From: Bacteroidota bacterium
GTDB lineage: Bacteria > Bacteroidota > Bacteroidia > Bacteroidales > ML635J-15
Direction of reading: 5' to 3'
NCBI GenBank assembly: GCA_029558535.1
Contig: JAKQEK010000152.1
Coordinates: forward strand, 46,346-110,345
DNA: 64,000 nucleotides
The position numbers and the translations under genes were made by a program. This document shows, one piece after another, positions 45,600-52,953 of the stretch; the first letter of the stretch is position 1, and each line of letters opens with the position of its first letter. The notes beneath the pieces were generated by a model. That model was not told where the DNA came from. It worked only from the letters and a program-made list of their open reading frames with translations, and did no database searches.

Positions 45600-45630
45600 C
45601 AAACATAAGTTATTACTATTGATAATGCAA
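45600..45630 (-). promoter_or_regulatory. Reverse-strand Bacteroidota-type promoter (TTG-N20-TATGTTTG)
   Basis: On the forward strand CAAACATA at 45600-45607 and CAA at 45628-45630 are 20 bases apart; read on the reverse strand this is TTG, 20 bases, TATGTTTG. It would start the 168-residue gene. A forward promoter lies about 80 bases to its right, so the 228-base gap 45536-45763 is a divergent control region. Confidence 0.7.
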
Positions 45631-45707
45631 ATACAGCGGGGCATTTTTTTGTGATTGTGCCATAAAGGAATATATTTCAATGAATATCGCTTTTCTAAAA
45701 AATTTAT

Positions 45708-45738
45708 TTGCAATTCTCCTTTTATTTGCGTAAGTTTG
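45708..45738 (+). promoter_or_regulatory. Bacteroidota-type promoter (TTG-N20-TAAGTTTG)
   Basis: TTTG ending at 45710 and TAAGTTTG at 45731-45738, 20 bases apart. Start expected near 45742, about 22 bases before the ATG at 45764. Confidence 0.75.
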
Positions 45739-45763
45739 CCTTCAGATAAAAAGCTAAAACAAT

Positions 45764-46009
45764 ATGTATAAAATAAAATCAAAAGAGGGCTTGCTAACGT
45801 GCCAAGATAGGGTAGTAGCCCAAATGATAGGCATCATCTTAAACGAAGTGTCCAGTTGGGCGCTTCCATCAGAAGAGAAAATAATGCTGGAGGAGACTAT
45901 TTCTGAGTTCACCCAGTTTCAGGACGGTCAGTATGAAGTAGACCGCTCTGACCTGATCCTGTTTTACAACAGGCTCGTGGACCTGTATGCCTATGAAATA
46001 GGCTTGTAG
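45764..46009 (+). CDS. Small acidic hypothetical protein
   Basis: 81 residues, largely helical and acidic (SEEKIMLEETISEFTQF), no recognised motif. First gene after a good promoter; a 186-base gap with a hairpin-rich segment follows. Small acidic early proteins of phages often bind host factors, but nothing here identifies a target. Confidence 0.5.
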   Translation: MYKIKSKEGLLTCQDRVVAQMIGIILNEVSSWALPSEEKIMLEETISEFTQFQDGQYEVDRSDLILFYNRLVDLYAYEIGL

Positions 46010-46094
46010 GGCTGCTAATGTAATAAAATCAGTCGAGATGTGTGTATTAAGCTGTTTGGCAATCTTCGCCCTTTGCCTCATAGGAGAAGCGGCG

Positions 46095-46136
46095 GAAAGC
46101 CCATATTCGGTTTCCCGGAGCGGGATCGGGGCTTTC
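46095..46136 (+). other. Structured leader element (nested hairpin)
   Basis: GAAAGCCC (46095-46102) pairs with GGGCTTTC (46129-46136), enclosing TCCCG-GAG-CGGGA (46113-46125). The segment is more GC-rich than its surroundings and ends 59 bases before the next ATG. There is no T-run, so it is not a standard terminator; it may be a structured leader or processing site. The tail of the gap carries AACAACTA direct repeats (near 46165-46180). Confidence 0.4.
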
Positions 46137-46195
46137 ATGCAGATATGGCACGATTTCTTTATAACAACTAAACAACTAAACAATTAGACAAAGAA

Positions 46196-46729
46196 ATGAA
46201 AGATTACATCGAATTTTATGGATGTAGGGTGGCTATTGTGCATGAGGGGGCAGTGTGCCCAATTAATGACAACAATGAAGTCTTCCTCCCACATGGTGCT
46301 TTACATGATATAACAGTGTCGTATCATGGAGAAGATGCAGCCCAATATTGGTTGCGTATAAACGGCAAGTATATAGCTGAAAGCATCAACAAATATGGAG
46401 AGGCTATAGAGTTGCCATTGCGATTGTGCAAAGCGGCAAATGACGTATTGGACATTCATCAGAATTTTCACGGTGAAAGCCGCAGATGGAAATTCATCCC
46501 TACAGATGGGAATGGAGTAAAAATTGAGTTTACGGTTGCGCCTGCAAAGCTGAAACAGGCGGAAGCCCCCTATAAGCAGCAAGAGGTTGGGAATAACAGG
46601 TGTGTAGTTATGAACTCGGAAGAGATAAAAACTCATACTATACCTGTGATAGGGTATAAGATAGAGGTCGATCTCAATCAGGCCTGTACGGCACTAATAG
46701 TTTTAAAAGAAAAAGCCGATCCGAATTGA
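46196..46729 (+). CDS. Hypothetical protein
   Basis: 177 residues, beta-rich, probably two small beta domains joined near residue 115. No catalytic motif, signal peptide or membrane segment. It lies downstream of the structured leader and overlaps the next membrane-protein gene by four bases. Function unknown. Confidence 0.45.
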   Translation: MKDYIEFYGCRVAIVHEGAVCPINDNNEVFLPHGALHDITVSYHGEDAAQYWLRINGKYIAESINKYGEAIELPLRLCKAANDVLDIHQNFHGESRRWKFIPTDGNGVKIEFTVAPAKLKQAEAPYKQQEVGNNRCVVMNSEEIKTHTIPVIGYKIEVDLNQACTALIVLKEKADPN

Positions 46730-46959
46730 TAGTGCTGGTAATTGCAGCCTTATGGGCTTTTAAAAAACAGCTTCCTATTGTCATTAATAACAATAGGAAG
46801 TTATTTCTATTTTTATTGTCATTCGGGGTATTATTGTTATTCGAAATACTTCCGCTGATTGAACTATCCCTTATTATGGCAATTGCTTACTTGATAATGA
46901 TTTTTGTGTCTATTGCCCCCGTACTAGCGAGACTTTGGGTTAGCTTAAAAAATGGGTAG
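46726..46959 (+). CDS. Small membrane protein, possible holin
   Basis: 77 residues from a TTG start coupled to the upstream stop (TTGA). Three hydrophobic segments (about 2-10, 25-43 and 46-70) with a basic loop between the first two. Size and topology are compatible with a phage holin, but no lysis gene is adjacent, so this is only one possibility. A terminator-like hairpin follows at 47054. Confidence 0.4.
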   Translation: MIVLVIAALWAFKKQLPIVINNNRKLFLFLLSFGVLLLFEILPLIELSLIMAIAYLIMIFVSIAPVLARLWVSLKNG

Positions 46960-47053
46960 AATGGCGAGGCAGTTTCGATTTGCATTTGCCGATTAGCCTG
47001 CCAGAAATTTTCGTTATAAGCTAAACAATTGTTTTTTAAGGCTTCTAAAATAT

Positions 47054-47077
47054 CATGCTATATATAAGCATGTTTTA
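47054..47077 (+). terminator. Terminator-like hairpin between convergent genes
   Basis: CATGCT (47054-47059) and AGCATG (47067-47072) pair around a seven-base AT loop, followed by TTTTATTA. It separates the convergent genes ending at 46959 and 47096. The stem is short, so strength is uncertain. Confidence 0.45.
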
Positions 47078-47095
47078 TTAGTTATATGAAATAAA

Positions 47096-47515
47096 TCAAG
47101 CCTTGCCCACCCTATTTGCTAAAGCTATGATTAAGTGGTTAGCTAGTATCATATTCAATATCCTAACTACATACTCAAAATTGTTTATTTCTTTTATCGG
47201 CTTCAATGCGTTAGGCATATTTTTAAATTCTAAAATGTATTCATAAAAATCTTTGCCTAAAACTATAACTAAAGTATCCTTTGAAAACATATTCTTTTTA
47301 ATTTCAACCTCTGACCTGTTTTTATCCATGTCTTCCACTACCTCCAAATAATCGAAATTTAATTTTTTTAACAAGGGGTTTTTTTTGTTTTTTGCTAATA
47401 GCTTTTTTTCATTTAAAAATATTGCCATATGATCGGATATTTCTTTAGCTATTAGCAATATTAAAAATTTTATGTCTTGTGGCGTTTCAATTCCCTCGGC
47501 TATAAAAATACGCAT
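47096..47515 (-). CDS. Hypothetical protein
   Basis: 139 residues, mostly helical, charged; no known motif. It stands alone on the reverse strand between two forward groups. No promoter of the consensus type was found to its right. Confidence 0.45.
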   Translation of the reverse strand: MRIFIAEGIETPQDIKFLILLIAKEISDHMAIFLNEKKLLAKNKKNPLLKKLNFDYLEVVEDMDKNRSEVEIKKNMFSKDTLVIVLGKDFYEYILEFKNMPNALKPIKEINNFEYVVRILNMILANHLIIALANRVGKA

Positions 47516-47599
47516 TGTGTTTTTTATTTATAAATACCGTTATTTTTTTAATGAATATTTGTAAGTATGGCATTTTTTTGAAAAAATGGGAGCAAAAAC

Positions 47600-47630
47600 T
47601 TGTGCGAAGTCGTTAATTATTGTATATTTG
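47600..47630 (+). promoter_or_regulatory. Bacteroidota-type promoter (TTG-N20-TATATTTG)
   Basis: TTG 47600-47602, TATATTTG 47623-47630, 20 bases apart. The first ATG downstream (47659) opens only a 12-codon frame; the next gene starts at 47743, in the same frame as that short ORF but after three stops. Confidence 0.75.
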
Positions 47631-47742
47631 TATGATTTGGTTAACAAAAAAAAAAAAAATGAAAATATACTTTACGGGTTTGGATGGCGTTGGATAGGTA
47701 TCCCCTTATTAAGGGTCAGGCGTTTTCATGTAGACATATACA

Positions 47743-48069
47743 ATGCAAATGAAATTTTTAAAGTTTAAAAAAAACGGGAGGCTTAAAGGCAAATGGCTCT
47801 TAAGGAATGGGGGTATTGAAGAATATCCCATCTCTGTGAGGAAAAAAATAATAAGGGGATATGTAAGAACAAAGTTTCCGTTTCCTAACGTTTGGGTACC
47901 AGCAGGAGACACTTCTTTTGAAGATTGGCTTAACAGCATGGGATATATGTCTTATGGGTGGGATGCCAAATTGAACACTATAATTAGAGGGAGGTCTAAA
48001 AATATTGCTGCATATGTGAAAAAGAAAAGAAAAGAAAAAAATAAAATTTTTTTAAAATTTGGAGTTTAA
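47743..48069 (+). CDS. Basic hypothetical protein
   Basis: 108 residues, strongly basic (KKNGRLKGKW at the start, a poly-Lys/Arg C-terminus), with a central SFEDWLNSMGY motif. Could bind nucleic acid. An in-frame ATG two codons on is an equally good start. The leader of about 110 bases contains a 12-codon ORF starting at 47659. Confidence 0.45.
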   Translation: MQMKFLKFKKNGRLKGKWLLRNGGIEEYPISVRKKIIRGYVRTKFPFPNVWVPAGDTSFEDWLNSMGYMSYGWDAKLNTIIRGRSKNIAAYVKKKRKEKNKIFLKFGV

Positions 48070-48147
48070 TATCACAAGAGCCCCGGATTTGATCTTTATA
48101 ACAAATGAAAACAATTATTTTTTTTCATATTAATTAAACCTTTTAAG

Positions 48148-48237
48148 ATGGATAAATCAAAAAGAGAAATGCTCTACAAGTTATTTTCGAGCAAATGGAA
48201 TTATTATGGGCACGATTTAGATAAGTATTTATTATAA
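48148..48237 (+). CDS. Micropeptide, 29 residues
   Basis: The ATG follows an AT-rich stretch typical of starts here, and the stop lies three bases before the next gene's ATG, supporting a coupled small gene. Sequence is basic and aromatic (SKWNYYGHDLDKYLL). Function unknown. Confidence 0.4.
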   Translation: MDKSKREMLYKLFSSKWNYYGHDLDKYLL

Positions 48238-48240
48238 AAA

Positions 48241-48630
48241 ATGAAAATAAAAATATCCTTTTTAATGTTTTTTTTGTCTACAACCTTATGTTTTGGGCAG
48301 GATACTTTAGCCAATGAAAATATGATAGGTATAGAAAAAACACATTATGATTTTAAGCTACCAGAAGCTGTCCCTAGCGTAATACAAGTAAACGCTAACT
48401 CTCCGTTTTTGCCGGGGCACGGAGATATTGTAATGTGGGGGGGGTCATCCCCAACAGAAAAAGAAGATATAATTGCTCTTCTTAATGGAATATGTGGGAT
48501 AGACAGCTTCATTTTTTTAAATGAACAAACCGGCAGCGAAATTGTGGTATACTACATAACGGACGGGCTTTCTAAAGAATTATACAGGGATTTGATATGT
48601 TCGATATTAGATTTTAGATATAAGTATTGA
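48241..48630 (+). CDS. Small secreted protein
   Basis: 129 residues. Residues 1-20 form a Bacteroidota-style signal peptide ending FGQ. The mature part is alpha/beta with no known motif. It is followed by a membrane protein and a lipoprotein, so the three may form an envelope-directed group, perhaps for lysis or superinfection exclusion. That role is inferred from location signals only. Confidence 0.5.
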   Translation: MKIKISFLMFFLSTTLCFGQDTLANENMIGIEKTHYDFKLPEAVPSVIQVNANSPFLPGHGDIVMWGGSSPTEKEDIIALLNGICGIDSFIFLNEQTGSEIVVYYITDGLSKELYRDLICSILDFRYKY

Positions 48631-48639
48631 TAAAAAATT

Positions 48640-48858
48640 ATGTGGAACATGGACGCGGCATTTCTCGCCAAATTTTTTATATATGCCTCTGCCTTAAATG
48701 GGGTTTTTTCTGCTAATAAATATATCATTGAGGTCGCAGCGATGCTTGTCCCCGATTTTAAGCACAAGAAAACCATATTAAGTGGGGTGGAAATATTAAC
48801 TCTCATTTTTTTTTGGGTTATCCTACTAAAATCATTCAATCGCTTCGATTGGGATTAG
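48640..48858 (+). CDS. Small membrane protein
   Basis: 72 residues with two hydrophobic segments (about 6-24 and 49-64) and a short charged end. It lies nine bases after the secreted protein and upstream of a lipoprotein. A spanin- or holin-type role is possible; nothing specific supports it. Confidence 0.4.
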   Translation: MWNMDAAFLAKFFIYASALNGVFSANKYIIEVAAMLVPDFKHKKTILSGVEILTLIFFWVILLKSFNRFDWD

Positions 48859-48987
48859 CCTTTTTATTAATCGTTTCTTTTGCATAAGAATCTGTCTGGA
48901 GGCAAAGGAAAATCCGGACGTGTCAATCTTTGTTTGAAACTAAAGAAGTTAAATCCAACCTCATTTTCACATATATTTATTATAAAA

Positions 48988-49407
48988 ATGAAAAACATTT
49001 GTTTAGCTTTTTTTTCGCTGTTCATGTTATTTTCTTGCACAGAAACCCCCCCATTTCCGGAACAGTTTTCGCTGAGGTTAGAAAACAGGCCGACTGCTTG
49101 TGGCTACGTCCATATATCTATTGATGTACCAGATAGTTACAATTATAGGTATATTATTACCACAAGGCTAATGAATAGCTATGTAGATCAATGCGACGAA
49201 AGCATAGGAGAGTATGTTGAACACGAGCGCTTCCAAGATCAAAACCCTTTTACCGAGCGCACAGATTTTCATTTTGAGGTGGAATGCCCCGGCATACATG
49301 AAGTATTCATCATTAGGGAATTATTAAGCCCCATTAGGAATACTGTCGTTGCCCCGTCTAAAGGCGCGAACCACTTGTTTGTGCAAGTGGATAGGTGCGC
49401 TGGGTAA
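48988..49407 (+). CDS. Lipoprotein
   Basis: 139 residues from ATG 48988; a longer in-frame start at 48880 is rejected because the signal peptide begins here. MKNICLAFFSLFMLFSC is a signal sequence with a lipobox ending in Cys17, so the protein should be lipid-anchored, in Bacteroidota possibly on the cell surface. The mature part is beta-rich with several Cys. Phage lipoproteins often block re-infection or act as outer spanins; which applies here is not clear. Confidence 0.65.
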   Translation: MKNICLAFFSLFMLFSCTETPPFPEQFSLRLENRPTACGYVHISIDVPDSYNYRYIITTRLMNSYVDQCDESIGEYVEHERFQDQNPFTERTDFHFEVECPGIHEVFIIRELLSPIRNTVVAPSKGANHLFVQVDRCAG

Positions 49408-49438
49408 GAAAAAGGCTTTTTATCAATTTAAATGTACA

Positions 49439-49475
49439 AGGGCATTGCTTTTTAACAGGCAATGCCCTATCTTTG
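49439..49475 (+). promoter_or_regulatory. Hairpin overlapping a promoter (TTG-N20-TATCTTTG)
   Basis: A perfect 10-pair hairpin (49439-49448 with 49459-49468, core GGGCATTGC) has a 10-base loop. The promoter TTG (49445-49447) lies in its left arm and the -7 box TATCTTTG (49468-49475) starts at its last base, 20 bases later. It can thus end the lipoprotein transcript and start the SNF2 gene transcript, with a start near 49479 and a leader of about 27 bases. Confidence 0.75.
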
Positions 49476-49505
49476 TTTAGCAATAACTCCTATAAAAAAG
49501 CAACA

Positions 49506-51569
49506 ATGAATGTAATAGAAAATTATAAGCCTTTTTCATTTCAAGAGAAGTCAATCGAAAAAGGCATTGGAATGCTAGAGAAATATAACGGCCTGTTTGT
49601 TATGGATGAAACCGGATTGGGAAAAACCATTACGGTGGCCACAATATTGAAAAATCTCAACTTGGAAGATAAAAGCCTTTTAATTATAGCACCTAACATA
49701 CATAAGCCTGCATGGGCAAACATAATGGGGCAAGCTGGGATAAAAGCGGTTATATCTGGAAACAGAAAATTTCCGGGCGAAAGCTTTGATTATATCGTTG
49801 TGGATGAGGCCCACAATATTGGGACTCAAAAGGGAAAGACATACAAAGAATTGTTTGTTAAAATTCATTCGAATAACACAAAAGTAATTTTAATATCTGC
49901 AACCCCCTATAACAATAATATTTCTGCATTTTTAGATTTATGTGCATTAATCCCATTTCCTTTTGACACTGCGCCTTACGTTATGTTGCACTATTGGGGG
50001 ATGGCTGCGATGTACTGGGAAAAAGAATACCAAAAATCCTTGCGTTTTGGAGGTATGGGCTTGAGAGAAATAGGCAATAGGGTAAGCCTTGAATATGACT
50101 ATCAGAACGCAATAAAAAACATTTCGACGTTTTTATTTTTATTCGCTATCCGCAATACTAGGTCGGATATTATCGAAAATTATAAAGACGACATTGCAAT
50201 GATGGGACATTTCCCTGTTGTTGTCAAAGGCAGGGTCGAATATAGTACTTCAAGTGAGAGAGAGCACAAAATTTTTAAGACCATCAACATTATCAATGCA
50301 TCTCCATTTGCATGGCAAAATAAAAACGCATATTTTCTTAACAAAGAAGATCAAGTGGAATCCTTGAATGGGATTTACAGGTCCTTTTTGTGTAAAAGGC
50401 TTGAAAGTTCGTTTAGTGCATTTTATAAGTCTTTGGAAAAAGCATATAACAACATCAAAGATATTAGCCCTGAAGATAAAATCATCATTGGCGACAATGA
50501 ATATGCATTAACTCCAGAGTTTATAAAAGATATTGAAAGAGATAAAGCCACCTACAAGAGGTTATTTGAATTATGGGAGGGGGAATCTGACGATGAGAAA
50601 ATTAATAGTGTTTTTAATAATGTGGGAGACAAAACAGTAATATTCACCGAGTACGTGGATACTCTAAACCTGCTTGTCAAGAAAGCAGAAGAATTGAAAA
50701 TCCCCTTTTTGGCTTTTCATAGCCAAACCGACGAAAAAGAATTTGAAAGAATAGAACGAGAGTTTGACGCCAATTTGTGTACAAGCCAACAAAGAAATGA
50801 AATAAGGGTGTTATTATGCACAGATGTCCTTTCTGAGGGGGTTAACCTTCATAGGGCAGACAATGTTATCCATTTTGACAGCAAATGGAATCCTTCCAAG
50901 ATTATACAAAGAGAGGGGCGAGTTAACAGGATACTCAATAAAAGCAAGGTCGGCAGGCATATTTCTGCATTAAGCGTGGATGTACCCCATCCATTGGATG
51001 GCATTTTGGCTTTAAACGAAAAGACATATCGAAAAGAGCGAGATGCTGAACTATTGTTATCTTCGCCTGAAAATCATATGCCTGTCAATGTCAGAACAAT
51101 GTTAAAAACGGGCTATAGCTACAACAGCACTGTGCTGAACAAATTTTATCATGTCTTTTTTTCAAGCGACTTGGGTGATATCGTATTCGAAAAAGATACT
51201 TGGGATATGTTAACTTTAGCAACTTGGCCTGAAGTTTTGGCACAGGTTGGCGAAACATCTTTTGAAGCTGAAACGTTAACCCCATCTGCAAGAAGGCTAT
51301 TCCGCACTGTTGGCTATAAGGGCGGCTTTGTACAACATAATTACATCCATGCTTTTAGCAGGGGCATTGACAGCAAGTATCGAACAACTTATGAGGCCCT
51401 GATGTATAATGTAATGTATTCAAGAGTATTGATCGAACACATGCGAAAGCTTTATGGCGGAAAGCCAGAGGCAAACCCGGCATTCGCATTTATAAATAAA
51501 ATTGTAGAAAACAAGTTTCGGCATAATGGCGCCATCCCTTATGCTGAAATAACAGCATATATCAAATAA
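49506..51569 (+). CDS. SNF2-type (superfamily 2) DNA-dependent ATPase
   Basis: 687 residues from ATG 49506; upstream in-frame starts lie before the promoter and are rejected. Motifs: FQEKSIEKG (Q-motif-like), DETGLGKT (34-41), VVDEAHN (II), LISATPYNNN (III), then the C-terminal helicase half with VLSEGVNLHRADNVIHFDSKWNP (IV-V region) and QREGRVNRI (VI). These are SNF2-like translocases that move on double-stranded DNA and remodel bound proteins; relatives occur in restriction and defence systems and in large phages. Here it heads a unit with ParB-like, zinc-ribbon and methyltransferase genes. Confidence 0.8.
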   Translation: MNVIENYKPFSFQEKSIEKGIGMLEKYNGLFVMDETGLGKTITVATILKNLNLEDKSLLIIAPNIHKPAWANIMGQAGIKAVISGNRKFPGESFDYIVVDEAHNIGTQKGKTYKELFVKIHSNNTKVILISATPYNNNISAFLDLCALIPFPFDTAPYVMLHYWGMAAMYWEKEYQKSLRFGGMGLREIGNRVSLEYDYQNAIKNISTFLFLFAIRNTRSDIIENYKDDIAMMGHFPVVVKGRVEYSTSSEREHKIFKTINIINASPFAWQNKNAYFLNKEDQVESLNGIYRSFLCKRLESSFSAFYKSLEKAYNNIKDISPEDKIIIGDNEYALTPEFIKDIERDKATYKRLFELWEGESDDEKINSVFNNVGDKTVIFTEYVDTLNLLVKKAEELKIPFLAFHSQTDEKEFERIEREFDANLCTSQQRNEIRVLLCTDVLSEGVNLHRADNVIHFDSKWNPSKIIQREGRVNRILNKSKVGRHISALSVDVPHPLDGILALNEKTYRKERDAELLLSSPENHMPVNVRTMLKTGYSYNSTVLNKFYHVFFSSDLGDIVFEKDTWDMLTLATWPEVLAQVGETSFEAETLTPSARRLFRTVGYKGGFVQHNYIHAFSRGIDSKYRTTYEALMYNVMYSRVLIEHMRKLYGGKPEANPAFAFINKIVENKFRHNGAIPYAEITAYIK

Positions 51570-51630
51570 AATTAAAAACAGGCTTGCAATACAGATTTTT
51601 TGTCGTATATTGCATTATAAAAAAAATACA

Positions 51631-52932
51631 ATGCTAAATATACAAAAGAAAATAGAATGGCAGGATAATCTCCTGAATGCCTCCTGTGCTATTTGTACTA
51701 TAAACGCACAAGAATTATCTTCTTACCTTAAAGCGAATTTGCTTAAGCAAAACATAGATATTGGTTCATTCAACCCTGATCTTCAAATAAGTTATATAAG
51801 GGAAAGTGCAATAGAGGAAAGCCCACCTAAAGAAATATATGAGTATCAGAATTTTTTTCTGTTATTTGATAAAGAAAAAGATCAATATTTTCTTTTGGAT
51901 GGATTTAGGCGCTTGCTTTGGTATAACCCTCCAGATGTGGATATTATGGTGAGAATTTATGAAAAGCAAAATTTAACAAACGTTAAAATTTTAAACTTGC
52001 TCCTAGATTTAAACCACTATAAATTTTATGGAGGCAATTACACTGATAGGGGGTTTAGCTTGTGCTTAAAACTGATTTTTGACGTAGATTTAAGAAAAAT
52101 AAAAAACAGCTATAATGGCTATATGTCATATAAAGAAGAACGCATGTCTTATAGTATTAAAGCTGCACATAGAACAGAGGAAAATAAGCTTGTTAAAGGA
52201 AAAATATTGCACCCGGAATTTTTAAACGATTTAAAATTTTTAGAATCCCTTTCTGATTTTGAGTATATGTCTAATGGGCTTGCCGGAAGGCAGCTTTATC
52301 TGTTTAGAGAAAAAACAGATAAAAAAGCTTCTTTCAAAAAATTCTCAGAGTATATAACAAATAACAAGAAAATATTAAGCCCCTTGTTTAAAAAAGTAGA
52401 TGGCAAAGTGTTAGATGGACATATAAAAGGAGATATTAATTCAATATTGGATTTTTATGAAAATGCTTTTAAAATCCAGTTGGGTGAAAATACAATTAAA
52501 ACATATGAAGAACTAAAAGCAGAATGTAAAAACCTTGTAAAGCAATTAACAAAAAATAAAGATTTTCAAAAAATTACAATTCGAGGAGATCATCGCCCTA
52601 TTGAAAATAAAATTTTAAAACTCTATAAAATGGGATATATTCCTGATTTTAAAGCGGTGGTTTTTCCAGCTAAAAATGGGGGAGCGGTTTTAAACCCAGG
52701 TTTATATAATTTTGACGACATTCTTATAAAAGACCATGCATTGCGGGGAGTTAGTATTGATATATACAACAAAGAAAGCCAAGTTTATATTGAACATAAA
52801 AGTGGCTATTATGTTGGCGCCATTAGGCATATAACTACGGCATGGAGTAAATTAATATCAAGAAAAAGAGGCGGGAAAGACGTTGATGTAGTAGTATTTG
52901 CTAATTTTAATAACTTAAAATTAAAAGTATAG
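51631..52932 (+). CDS. ParB/sulfiredoxin-fold-like protein
   Basis: 433 residues from ATG 51631; a longer frame starts at 51610. Residues 70-105 (FLLDGFRRLLWYNPPDVDIMV) match the xDGxxR core of ParB-type N-terminal domains, which bind nucleotide or cut DNA. The rest is basic and unrecognised, ending in a domain with EHKSGYYVGA and a possible D-ExK-like set. A promoter variant (TTG 51584, TATATTGC 51606) precedes it. With its SNF2 and methyltransferase neighbours a DNA-targeting role is plausible. Confidence 0.5.
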   Translation: MLNIQKKIEWQDNLLNASCAICTINAQELSSYLKANLLKQNIDIGSFNPDLQISYIRESAIEESPPKEIYEYQNFFLLFDKEKDQYFLLDGFRRLLWYNPPDVDIMVRIYEKQNLTNVKILNLLLDLNHYKFYGGNYTDRGFSLCLKLIFDVDLRKIKNSYNGYMSYKEERMSYSIKAAHRTEENKLVKGKILHPEFLNDLKFLESLSDFEYMSNGLAGRQLYLFREKTDKKASFKKFSEYITNNKKILSPLFKKVDGKVLDGHIKGDINSILDFYENAFKIQLGENTIKTYEELKAECKNLVKQLTKNKDFQKITIRGDHRPIENKILKLYKMGYIPDFKAVVFPAKNGGAVLNPGLYNFDDILIKDHALRGVSIDIYNKESQVYIEHKSGYYVGAIRHITTAWSKLISRKRGGKDVDVVVFANFNNLKLKV

Positions 52933-52953
52933 TTTTAATTAAAAAGGAGAAGG

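Noticed and set aside
45680..45733. 17-codon hydrophobic frame (MNIAFLKNLF start)
   Set aside because: It overlaps the forward promoter boxes at 45708-45738, so it could not be expressed from that promoter.
47586..47768. Forward frame of 60 codons across the promoter at 47600
   Set aside because: It starts before the promoter and contains it; the poly-Lys run comes from the A tract.
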